Part shown: positions 8,334-15,625 of the stretch, piece by piece
Position numbering within the stretch: the first letter of the stretch is position 1
How the letters are laid out: each line of letters starts with the position of its first letter
Source: Burkholderiales bacterium
GTDB taxonomy: Bacteria > Pseudomonadota > Gammaproteobacteria > Burkholderiales > Burkholderiaceae_C
Assembly: GCA_028868995.1 (NCBI GenBank)
Contig: JAGWTH010000030.1
Location: forward strand, 1-49,663
Length of the DNA: 49,663 nucleotides
Reading direction: 5' to 3'
Position numbers and translations under genes: made by a program
Notes under the pieces: generated by a model
The model's database searches: none
What the model saw: the letters and a program-made list of their open reading frames with translations, nothing else
Told to the model about the DNA's origin: nothing

Positions 8334-9225
8334 GGCGCGCGGTGCCGACGCGACCGGCGTCGCGCTGGCACTGGTCGGAGCCATGGCCTTCAGCGGCAAG
8401 GCCATCATCGTCAAGCTGGCCTACCGCTACGGCGTGGACGCCGTCACGGTGATCATGTACCGCATGCTGTTCGCGCTGCCCATCTTCCTGGCGATGTCCT
8501 GGTGGGCCGGGCGCGGCCAGCCCGCGCTGTCGCGCGGCGACTGGCTGGGCGTCCTCGGCCTGGGCGCCACCGGCTACTACCTGGCGAGCTTCCTCGACTT
8601 CCTCGGGCTGCAGTACGTGACCGCCTCGCTGGAGCGGCTGATCCTGTACCTCAACCCCACCCTGGTGCTGCTGCTCGGCTGGCTGCTGTATCGCAAGCGC
8701 TTCGGCCGCATGCAGGTCGCGGGCATGGCGGTGAGCTACGCCGGCGTGGTCCTGGTGTTCGGCCACGAGGCGCGGCTGGAGGGCAGCAACGTGGCGCTGG
8801 GGGCGCTGCTGGTGTTCCTGAGCGCGGTGAGCTATGCCGTCTACCTGGTGTACAGCGGGCACCTGGTCAAGCGCCTGGGCTCGCTGCGCCTGGTGGGCCT
8901 GGCCACCAGCGTGGCCTGCCTGCTGTGCGTCGCGCAGTTCGTGCTGCTGCGCCCGGTGGCCAGCGCGCTGACGGTCGCGCCCGAGGTGATCTGGCTTTCG
9001 CTGCTGAACGCCACCGCGTGCACCGCGGTGCCGGTGCTGCTGGTGATGATGGCGATCGAGCGGGTCGGCGCCTCGGTGACGGCGCAGACCGGCATGGTGG
9101 GGCCGGTGTCCACCATTCTCATGAGCGTGTGGCTGCTGGGCGAGCCCTTCACCGCCTGGGTCGCCGCCGGCACGGCGCTGGTGATCGCGGGGATCTTCGT
9201 GTTCACCCGCGCCGCGGCGCGCTGA
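8311..9225 (+). CDS. EamA/DMT superfamily transporter
   Basis: 304 residues with about ten transmembrane helices arranged as two EamA repeats (roughly 15-150 and 165-300), the layout of drug/metabolite exporters. Such proteins export amino acids, nucleotides or other metabolites; substrate is not predictable. LERLILYLNPTLVLLLG and ITAQTGMVGPVSTILMSVW-type stretches end each repeat. The ATG at 8311 lies inside the end of the DUF3422 gene (23-nt overlap), implying translational coupling; no better start exists before the first membrane helix. It is convergent with the M48 protease gene, only 6 nt apart. Confidence 0.85.
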   Translation: MRGSSGTEARGADATGVALALVGAMAFSGKAIIVKLAYRYGVDAVTVIMYRMLFALPIFLAMSWWAGRGQPALSRGDWLGVLGLGATGYYLASFLDFLGLQYVTASLERLILYLNPTLVLLLGWLLYRKRFGRMQVAGMAVSYAGVVLVFGHEARLEGSNVALGALLVFLSAVSYAVYLVYSGHLVKRLGSLRLVGLATSVACLLCVAQFVLLRPVASALTVAPEVIWLSLLNATACTAVPVLLVMMAIERVGASVTAQTGMVGPVSTILMSVWLLGEPFTAWVAAGTALVIAGIFVFTRAAAR

Positions 9226-9231
9226 GGCGCG

Positions 9232-10140
9232 TCAGCGCGCCTGCAGCCGGCTGGCGATGCTCACCGGCGGCTGGCCCGCGTAGGCATCCAGGCGCGTGCC
9301 CATCGCAACCTCCAGCCGGTCGAGCCGCTGCTGCGCCGGCGGGTGCGTGGCCAGCGTGAGCGTGAACAGCGGGTTGTCCGGCGAGGCGGTGCGCAGCTGC
9401 TGCAGCACCGAGGGCAGGCCGTAGGGGTCGAAGCCGGCGCGCGCCGCCAGGCCGACGCCGCGGCGATCGGCCTCGAATTCGTCGGACTGGTCCAGGCCGC
9501 TGGAATAGAGCTCGCGGCCCAGCGCCAGCATCCGGTCCGAGACGGCACCGGCCAGGTTGCCGCGCAGCTGCGACGCCACCAGCTGGGTCGCCAGGCCCGC
9601 GCGTGCCTTGGCCGCCAGCGCCTTCAGGTGGTGCTTCTCGGTGACGTGGCTGATCTCGTGCGCGAGGATGCCGGCGAGCTCCGCCTCGTCGACGCGCTCC
9701 ACCAGGCCGCGGGTGACGAACACGTAGCCACCGGGCGTGGCGAAGGCATTGAAGCCCGGGTCGTCCAGCACGCCGAAGGTCCAGGGCAGCTGCGGCCGCG
9801 AGGACTGCAGCGCGATCCAGCGTCCCAGCCGGTTCACGTAGCGCTGCAGGGCCAGGTCGCGGTCCAGCGGCTTGCTGCCCAGGAGCACGGCGGCGAGCTG
9901 GCGGCCGATCTCGATCTCCCTGGGCTCGTCGATGGTCTCGACCGATTGCGCGAGCAGGCCGACCAGGTCGTTGCCGGCCGGGGCGGCGGACGGGGCGGCG
10001 GACGGGCTGGGGAGGGCGAGGTTGCCGGGCGCGAACTGGCGCAGCAGGCCGCCCAGGGCCTTGGCCGCGTCCTGCGCCGGGGCCGCGCAGGTGCACGCGG
10101 CCAGGCCGGCGGCCAGGAGGAAGCGGGTGGGCTGGTTCAT
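9232..10140 (-). CDS. M48 family zinc metalloprotease (BepA/LoiP-like)
   Basis: 302-residue exported metalloprotease. The zinc site HEISH is at 161-165, with the third ligand in DEFEADRRG near 220-228. Residues 1-22 form a signal sequence; LAAC at 13-16 is a possible lipobox, so it may be an outer-membrane lipoprotein, or cleavage may follow AQ at 22-23. Relatives (BepA, LoiP/YggG) act in periplasmic quality control of outer-membrane proteins. There is no TPR domain, so it is nearer the short LoiP/YcaL type. The start overlaps the stop of the upstream SH3 gene as ATGA, so the two are translationally coupled. Confidence 0.9.
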   Translation of the reverse strand: MNQPTRFLLAAGLAACTCAAPAQDAAKALGGLLRQFAPGNLALPSPSAAPSAAPAGNDLVGLLAQSVETIDEPREIEIGRQLAAVLLGSKPLDRDLALQRYVNRLGRWIALQSSRPQLPWTFGVLDDPGFNAFATPGGYVFVTRGLVERVDEAELAGILAHEISHVTEKHHLKALAAKARAGLATQLVASQLRGNLAGAVSDRMLALGRELYSSGLDQSDEFEADRRGVGLAARAGFDPYGLPSVLQQLRTASPDNPLFTLTLATHPPAQQRLDRLEVAMGTRLDAYAGQPPVSIASRLQAR

Positions 10141-10721
10141 GGCGACTGGGGCTGGCCGGGGTTGCCGGGGCCGGCGCTGCCGCCGGGGACGGACGCGGGC
10201 GCCGGCAGCGGGTCCACCGGGGCGGCCTGCCAGGCGGCCCGGCCGGCGAAGGCGCGGGCGTCGGCGTCGCTCACGCGCAGCGACTCCATCCGCTGCACCG
10301 CGGCCAGGTCGGGCCGGGCCTGGGCCAGGTCCTCGGCGCCCAGGCCGCGGATGCCCGCCGTGGTGGCGGTCTGCGAGGGGCGGCTGGCGCCGCCGCCGCC
10401 GAACAGGCTGCTGACGCCGCGCAGGGCGCCGGTCATGAAGCCGCCGCCGCCGGAGGGAGCCGCGCCGGTGGCCGGCCCGAGGTCGAACAGGTGCACCCAG
10501 CCCGTGGCGCCGTCGGCCGTGCGCACGCGCACCCAGGGGCCGCTGCGCTCGCTGGTGCGGGTGACGCCGGCCTGCGCCGGCAGGGCGGCCAGGCTGCGGC
10601 CGCCCTCGGCGGGCGTCTCGCGCAGTTCGGTGGCGCGGCGGGTGACGGCGGCTTCCTGCGCCCAGGCCGGGGACGCGAGCAGCAGCCCCAGCGCCGCCGC
10701 CCGCAGGACGGTGCGTATCAT
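10137..10721 (-). CDS. Exported SH3-domain protein
   Basis: 194 residues with a signal peptide cleaved after ASPAWA|Q (about 21). A bacterial SH3 (SH3_3-like) domain spans about 25-80 (ATELRETPAEGGRSLAAL ... GWVHLFDL), followed by a Gly-rich linker (about 87-113) and a Pro/Gly-rich tail. Such domains usually bind cell-wall peptides or mediate periplasmic contacts. The stop overlaps the M48 protease start by ATGA; together they look like a small envelope-quality operon. Start ATG at 10721 is preceded by AAGGA about 14 nt upstream. It is divergent from the SDR gene with only 30 bp between start codons. Confidence 0.8.
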   Translation of the reverse strand: MIRTVLRAAALGLLLASPAWAQEAAVTRRATELRETPAEGGRSLAALPAQAGVTRTSERSGPWVRVRTADGATGWVHLFDLGPATGAAPSGGGGFMTGALRGVSSLFGGGGASRPSQTATTAGIRGLGAEDLAQARPDLAAVQRMESLRVSDADARAFAGRAAWQAAPVDPLPAPASVPGGSAGPGNPGQPQSP

Positions 10722-10751
10722 TCGCGGGTCATTCCTTTCCAGAGGCATTCT

Positions 10752-11549
10752 ATGAACTTGGGTATCGCGGGCAAATGGGCACTGGTGTGCGGCGCGAGCA
10801 AGGGTCTCGGTTTCGGTTGCGCGGAAGCACTCGCGCGTGAAGGAGTGCACGTCGTCATCGTGGCCCGCGGCGCCGAGGGGCTGCAGGCGGCGGCCGCGCG
10901 CCTGCGCCAGGACCCGCAGGTGCCCCAGGGCACACAGGTCGAGCCGATCGCGGTGGACATCACCACCCCCGAAGGCCGCGCCGAGGTGTTCGCCTTCCGC
11001 CAGGATTACGACATTGTCGTGACCAATGCGGGCGGCCCGCCGCCCGGCGACTTCCGCGAGTGGGACCGCGAGGCCTGGATCAAGGCGGTGGACGCCAACA
11101 TGCTCACGCCCATCGAGCTGATCAAGGCGACGGTGGACGGCATGGCCGCGCGCGGCTTCGGGCGCGTGATCAACATCACCTCCAGCGCGGTGAAGGCGCC
11201 GATCGACATCCTGGGCCTGTCCAACGGCGCGCGCAGCGGCCTGACCGGCTTCGTCGCCGGCGTGGCGCGCACCACCAAGCTGGCGTCGAACAACGTCACC
11301 ATCAACAACCTGCTGCCGGGCGTGTTCGATACCGACCGGATCAAGACGACGCTCGAAGGCAGCGCGAAGAAGACCGGCAAGTCGGTCGACGAACTGCGCC
11401 AGCAGCGGATGAACTCGATTCCCGCCCGGCGCTTCGGCACGCCCGCGGAGTTCGGTGCCGCCTGCGCCTTCCTTTGCAGCGCGCAGGCCAGCTACATCAC
11501 CGGCCAGAACGTGCTGACCGACGGCGGCGCCTACCCGGGCACCTACTGA
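10752..11549 (+). CDS. Atypical SDR family oxidoreductase (FabG-like, degenerate active site)
   Basis: 265 residues with a Rossmann fold of the short-chain dehydrogenase/reductase class. The cofactor loop GASKGLG (14-20) and TNAGG (91-95) are present. The catalytic YxxxK is not: after the SSAV serines (144-145) the expected Tyr is Ser157 and the expected Lys is Arg161 (LSNGARSGL). I recall a recognised subgroup of BKR-like SDRs with this imperfect tetrad, so it may be a divergent enzyme or a non-catalytic binder. AGAGG lies 7 nt before the ATG. It heads an SDR-SDR-cupin operon; the next gene starts 13 nt after its stop. Confidence 0.85.
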   Translation: MNLGIAGKWALVCGASKGLGFGCAEALAREGVHVVIVARGAEGLQAAAARLRQDPQVPQGTQVEPIAVDITTPEGRAEVFAFRQDYDIVVTNAGGPPPGDFREWDREAWIKAVDANMLTPIELIKATVDGMAARGFGRVINITSSAVKAPIDILGLSNGARSGLTGFVAGVARTTKLASNNVTINNLLPGVFDTDRIKTTLEGSAKKTGKSVDELRQQRMNSIPARRFGTPAEFGAACAFLCSAQASYITGQNVLTDGGAYPGTY

Positions 11550-11562
11550 GCGCGGGCGCCGC

Positions 11563-12321
11563 ATGACGAGCGACCTGGCCCTCGGCACCTTCCCTTCGGG
11601 GCTCTTCGCCGGCCGCCAGGTGCTGGTGGCCGGCGGCAGCTCGGGCATCGGCGCGGGCATCGCTGCCGCCTTCCTGCGGGCGGGGGCGCAGGTGCAGGTG
11701 ACCGGCGCGACCGCGGCGGACGTGCAGGGCGCGGCGGACGACGAGGCCCTGCGCGGCGCCGCGGTGGCGCAGCTGGACGTGCGGGACGAGGGCGCCGTGC
11801 AGGCCTGCATCGACACGCTGCCCCGCCTGGACGTGCTGGTCAACTGCGCCGGCATCCTGCGCCGCGGCGAGGAGCTGGACCCCGCCGTGTTCGCGCAGGT
11901 GGTGGACATCAACCTCAACGGCAGCATGCGCACCTGCGCCGCGGCCCGCGCGAAGCTGGCGGCCACGCGCGGCTGCATCGTCAACACGGCGTCCATGCTG
12001 AGCTTCTTCGGCGGCCCGCTGGTCCCCGGCTACTCCGCCAGCAAGGGCGGCGTGGCGCAGCTCACGAAGTCGCTGGCCATCGCCTATGCGGGCGAGGGCA
12101 TCCGCGTCAACGCCGTGGCGCCGGGCTGGATCGCCACCCGGCTCACCGGCGCGCTGCAGGAGGACCCGGCGCGCAGCCAGGCGATCCTGGGGCGCACGCC
12201 GCTGGGGCGCTGGGGCCGGCCCGAGGACGTGGCCGGCGCCGTCCTGTTCCTGGCGTCCCCGGCGGCGGCGTTCGTCACCGGCGTCGTGCTGCCGGTGGAC
12301 GGCGGCTATCTGGTGACCTGA
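11563..12321 (+). CDS. SDR family oxidoreductase
   Basis: 252-residue classical short-chain dehydrogenase. The NAD(P) loop GGSSGIG is at 24-30, NCAG in the second motif, Ser of NTASM, and an intact catalytic YSASK, followed by the VNAVAPGWI motif. It probably oxidises or reduces a secondary alcohol/ketone; the substrate is unknown. Its placement between an atypical SDR and a cupin dioxygenase in one operon suggests a small catabolic route for an aromatic or hydroxy-ketone compound, which is inference. Start ATG at 11563 has no strong Shine-Dalgarno, and coupling to the gene 13 nt upstream is likely. Confidence 0.9.
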   Translation: MTSDLALGTFPSGLFAGRQVLVAGGSSGIGAGIAAAFLRAGAQVQVTGATAADVQGAADDEALRGAAVAQLDVRDEGAVQACIDTLPRLDVLVNCAGILRRGEELDPAVFAQVVDINLNGSMRTCAAARAKLAATRGCIVNTASMLSFFGGPLVPGYSASKGGVAQLTKSLAIAYAGEGIRVNAVAPGWIATRLTGALQEDPARSQAILGRTPLGRWGRPEDVAGAVLFLASPAAAFVTGVVLPVDGGYLVT

Positions 12322-12331
12322 AAGGATTCCG

Positions 12332-12820
12332 ATGATCGTGCAGCTTCCCGGCATCCGTCCCGAGATCGCCGAGCAGGCCATCCCCGAGGACGAGCGCGTC
12401 TGGGTGCCCCAGGCCAAGGATGTCTGGTTTCGCCCCCTGCTGCTCAACACCGTCACCGGCAGCTGGTGCAACCTGCTGCGGGTGTGCAAGGCGGGCGTGC
12501 TGTCGCGGCACATCCACCCGTCCTGGGTGACCGGGCTGGTGCTGCGCGGGGCCTGGCGCTACCTCGAGCACGACTGGGTCGCGCGCGAGGGCTCCTTCGT
12601 CTACGAGCCGCCGGGCGAGATCCACACCCTGGTGGTGGACGAGGCCGTCGGCGCGCAGGAGATGATCACCTTCTTCAACATCCACGGCGCCATGGTCTAC
12701 GTCGACGAGCAGGGCGCCACGACCGGCTACGAGGACGTCTTCACCAAGATCGAGATGTGCCGCCGGCACTACGAGGCCTGCGGCCTCGGCGCCGGCTTCG
12801 TCGACCAGTACGTGCGCTAG
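12332..12820 (+). CDS. Cupin, 2,4'-dihydroxyacetophenone dioxygenase family
   Basis: 162-residue single cupin. The metal site is visible as HIHP (His60, His62) and YEPPGEIHTL (His98). The 38-residue spacing between the first and last histidine fits what I recall of 2,4'-dihydroxyacetophenone dioxygenase, an iron cupin that splits an aliphatic C-C bond to give 4-hydroxybenzoate and formate. Actual substrate here is unproven. AAAGGATTCC gives a Shine-Dalgarno before the ATG. It ends the SDR-SDR-cupin operon; its TAG stop is shared through the palindrome CTAG with the convergent DMT gene. Confidence 0.75.
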   Translation: MIVQLPGIRPEIAEQAIPEDERVWVPQAKDVWFRPLLLNTVTGSWCNLLRVCKAGVLSRHIHPSWVTGLVLRGAWRYLEHDWVAREGSFVYEPPGEIHTLVVDEAVGAQEMITFFNIHGAMVYVDEQGATTGYEDVFTKIEMCRRHYEACGLGAGFVDQYVR

Positions 12821-13716
12821 CGGCGCGAGGACACCACGATGCCGCCCCCGATGAGGAGGAAGGCGACGGCGTGGAACAGGTGCGGCGGCTCGCCCAGGAA
12901 GGCGGCGGAGAAGATCGCCGCGAACAGCGGCGTGAGGTTGGAGAAGAAGCTGGCCACGTTGGGACCCACGCGCTGCACGCCCAGGCCCCAGCTGCGGTAG
13001 GCCACGATCGCCGGCCCGACCGCGATGAAGGCCAGCGCCGCGGCCAGCGGCCAGCCCCAATGGATGGACTGGGTGGTCACCGCCGTCTCGCCGGCGGCGA
13101 ACAGGCCCGACCAGGCGAGGCCGGGCACCAGCTGCGCCATCAGGAAGGCGGCCCAGTCGGCGCGGATCTCCGGCGGGTCGCCCGGGCGCGTCAGCAGCCA
13201 GCTGTAGAGGGCCCAGCCGGCGGTGGCCACCAGCATGTAGAGGTCGCCGGCCACGAAGCGCACCGCGGCGAGGTGGGCGAGATCGCCGTGCGCCAGCACC
13301 ACCAGCACCCCGGCGATCGACAGCACCGCGCCGGCCAGCTGGCGCAGCGAGACCCGCTGGCCGAAGAAGGCGGCGCCCAGCCCCAGCATGAAGGCCGGGA
13401 TGCTGCTGCCGACCAGGGTCACGTTGATGGGCGTGGAGGTCTTGACCGCCAGGTACTGCAGGGCGTTGTAGCAGCCCACGCCCAGCAGGCCCAGCACGGC
13501 GTAGCGGCGCATCGCGCCCCACAGGGGGCTGGTGCGACGCAGCACGCGCCAGGCCAGCGGCAGCAGCAGCGCGAAGGCGCAGGCCCAGCGCAGGAAGTTG
13601 AGCGTGAGCGGCGGCACCAGCGGGGCCACCATCCGGCCAACCACCGCGTTGCCCGCCCACAGCAGGGGCGGGAGGGTCAGCAGCAGGGCATTGGCGGGGG
13701 TGAGGCGCTGGTTCAT
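12817..13716 (-). CDS. EamA/DMT superfamily transporter
   Basis: 299 residues, about ten transmembrane helices in two EamA repeats (roughly 8-140 and 150-290), ending in SSRR. WAGNAVVGR near the N-terminus and NVASFFSNLTPLFAAIFSA near the C-terminus are typical of the family. Substrate unknown. The ATG at 13716 (MNQRLTP) is chosen because the upstream in-frame extension is basic and non-hydrophobic. Its stop overlaps the stop of the convergent cupin by 4 nt (CTAG). It is not closely related in sequence to the other DMT protein at 8311-9225. Confidence 0.88.
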   Translation of the reverse strand: MNQRLTPANALLLTLPPLLWAGNAVVGRMVAPLVPPLTLNFLRWACAFALLLPLAWRVLRRTSPLWGAMRRYAVLGLLGVGCYNALQYLAVKTSTPINVTLVGSSIPAFMLGLGAAFFGQRVSLRQLAGAVLSIAGVLVVLAHGDLAHLAAVRFVAGDLYMLVATAGWALYSWLLTRPGDPPEIRADWAAFLMAQLVPGLAWSGLFAAGETAVTTQSIHWGWPLAAALAFIAVGPAIVAYRSWGLGVQRVGPNVASFFSNLTPLFAAIFSAAFLGEPPHLFHAVAFLLIGGGIVVSSRR

Positions 13717-13832
13717 GGCGATGGGGCAGCCGCGCACTTTAACGGACGCCCTGGTGTCCCTGCCGAGGCAGCGCGGGCCGATTCGTGGCAGGATGCGCGC
13801 CATCCCCGAGCCCCACATCCCAGGAGACACAA

Positions 13833-14816
13833 GTGAGCAAAGCGGTCCAGATCCGCCAGAACGGCGGCCCCGAGCAGATGGAACTGGTGGACGTGCAGGT
13901 GGGCGATCCCGGCCCCGGCGAGATCCGCATCCGGCACAAGGCCATCGGCCTGAACTTCATCGACGTCTACCAGCGCACCGGCCTGTACGCGCTGCCCATG
14001 CCGCTGACGCTGGGCATGGAAGCCTCGGGCATCGTGGAGGCCGTGGGCCCCGGCGTGACCCACCTGAAGGCGGGTGACCGCGCGGCCTACGCCGCCAACC
14101 CGCCCGGCTCCTATTCCGAGGCGCGGGTGATGCCGGCCAAGAACGTGTGCAAGCTGCCCGACGCGATCAGCTTCGAGACCGGCGCGGCGATGATGCTCAA
14201 GGGCCTGACCGCCCAGTACCTGCTCAAGCGCACCCTGCCGCAGGGCGGCCTGCATCCGGGCGACTACGTCCTGTTCCACGCGGCCGCCGGCGGCGTGGGC
14301 CTGATCGCCTGCCAGTGGGCCAAGGCCATGGGCCTGCAGCTGATCGGCACGGCGGGCACCGACGAGAAATGCCAGCTGGCCAAGTCGCTGGGCGCGGCGC
14401 ACGTCATCAACTACAGCAAGGAAGACTTCAAGCCCCGCGTCATGGAGATCACCGGCGGCCAGGGGGTGAAGGTGGTGTACGACTCGGTGGGCAAGGACAC
14501 CTGGGACAAGTCGCTGGACTGCCTGCGGCCCTTCGGCCTGATGGCCAGCTTCGGCAACTCCTCCGGCTCGCCGGCGCCGTTCGCCCCCGGCATCCTGGGC
14601 GTGAAGGGCTCGCTGTACGTGACGCGCCAGACGCTGTTCACGCACATCGCCACCCGCGAGGCCAACCAGCAGATGGCCGACGACCTGTTCGAGGCGGTCA
14701 CCAGCGGCAAGGTGCAGATCCGCATCGACCAGAAGTTCCCCCTGGCCCAGGTGCGCGAAGCCCACCAGGCGCTGGAGGCGCGCAAGACCACCGGCTGCAC
14801 CATCCTGACCCTGTGA
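13833..14816 (+). CDS. Quinone oxidoreductase-like zinc-free MDR protein
   Basis: 327-residue medium-chain reductase of the quinone oxidoreductase (QorA) type, NADPH-dependent. The GroES-like N-terminal domain has the signature KAIGLNFIDVYQRTGLY (about 44-60). The Rossmann loop is AAAGGVGLIACQWAKA. No structural or catalytic zinc ligands are present, as expected for this subfamily. The GTG at 13833 is favoured because AGGAGAC lies 5 nt upstream (13822-13828). It probably reduces quinones or enones in detoxification. Its stop overlaps the GTG of the downstream Nudix gene (GTGA). Confidence 0.93.
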   Translation: MSKAVQIRQNGGPEQMELVDVQVGDPGPGEIRIRHKAIGLNFIDVYQRTGLYALPMPLTLGMEASGIVEAVGPGVTHLKAGDRAAYAANPPGSYSEARVMPAKNVCKLPDAISFETGAAMMLKGLTAQYLLKRTLPQGGLHPGDYVLFHAAAGGVGLIACQWAKAMGLQLIGTAGTDEKCQLAKSLGAAHVINYSKEDFKPRVMEITGGQGVKVVYDSVGKDTWDKSLDCLRPFGLMASFGNSSGSPAPFAPGILGVKGSLYVTRQTLFTHIATREANQQMADDLFEAVTSGKVQIRIDQKFPLAQVREAHQALEARKTTGCTILTL

Positions 14817-15625
14817 CGGTGCTCGCGCCGTCGGCGGCCTGGCGCGCCCGCCTGGCCGCCGCCGCGAATGCGCCGCCGCGGCGCCCGCGGGTGCCCCTGT
14901 GGTGCGGGGGCCAGCGCATCGGCTCGGTGGAGCCCGACCTGTTCGAACGCGCCGGCCTGGCCGGCGGCACGCTGGTGCGCGCCGCGGCGGAGGGCTGGTG
15001 GCTGGGCGAGGGCGATGCCACGGCCACGCTGGGACGCATCGCCGACGCCCTGCGCGAAAGCGGGCTGGCGCACGTCTGGCGCCACGAGCAGCTCGCCGTG
15101 CGCGGCGAGGGCGGCACCAGCGTGGGCACCGTGGAGCGGGGCGTGGCCCGCGCCCTGGGCATCGCCACCGACGCCGTGCACCTCACGGCGCTGGCGCCGG
15201 ACGGCGCCATCTGGGTGCAGCAGCGCGCCCTGGACAAGCCGACCGATCCCGGCCGCTGGGACACGCTGGTGGGCGGCCTGGTGCCGGCCAGCGACTCGCT
15301 GGCCCGGGCGCTGGAACGCGAAACGTGGGAGGAGGCCGGCCTGCGCCCGCCGCAGCTGCAGGGCCTGCGCGCGGGGGGGCGCATCGTGACGCGCCGGCCG
15401 CTGCCGGAGCAGGACCACGGCTACGTGGTGGAGGTGCTGCACTGGTCGGCGTGTACGCTGCCTGCGGGCGTGGAGCCGAGCAACCAGGACGGCGAGGTCG
15501 CCGCCTTCCGCTGCATGGCCCCGGAGGAGGTGACCGGGCGCCTGGAGGCGGGCGAGTTCACGGTCGACGCGGCGCTGATCCTGCTGGCCGCCCACGGGCC
15601 CGAGGCCGCCTCACAGCAGGCGTGA
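14813..15625 (+). CDS. DUF4743/Nudix hydrolase
   Basis: 270 residues: an N-terminal DUF4743 domain (about 1-120) and a Nudix domain (about 120-260). The Nudix box reads GGLVPASDSLARALE then RETWEEAGL; the first conserved Glu of the consensus is Asp. Eukaryotic relatives with this architecture (yeast YJR142W, Arabidopsis NUDT20/24) hydrolyse oxidised forms of thiamine diphosphate, so a metabolite-repair role is plausible but inferred. The GTG at 14813 overlaps the preceding stop as GTGA; a second GTG at 14819 is also possible. Its end overlaps the convergent Na/Pi transporter gene by 15 nt. Confidence 0.82.
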   Translation: MTVLAPSAAWRARLAAAANAPPRRPRVPLWCGGQRIGSVEPDLFERAGLAGGTLVRAAAEGWWLGEGDATATLGRIADALRESGLAHVWRHEQLAVRGEGGTSVGTVERGVARALGIATDAVHLTALAPDGAIWVQQRALDKPTDPGRWDTLVGGLVPASDSLARALERETWEEAGLRPPQLQGLRAGGRIVTRRPLPEQDHGYVVEVLHWSACTLPAGVEPSNQDGEVAAFRCMAPEEVTGRLEAGEFTVDAALILLAAHGPEAASQQA

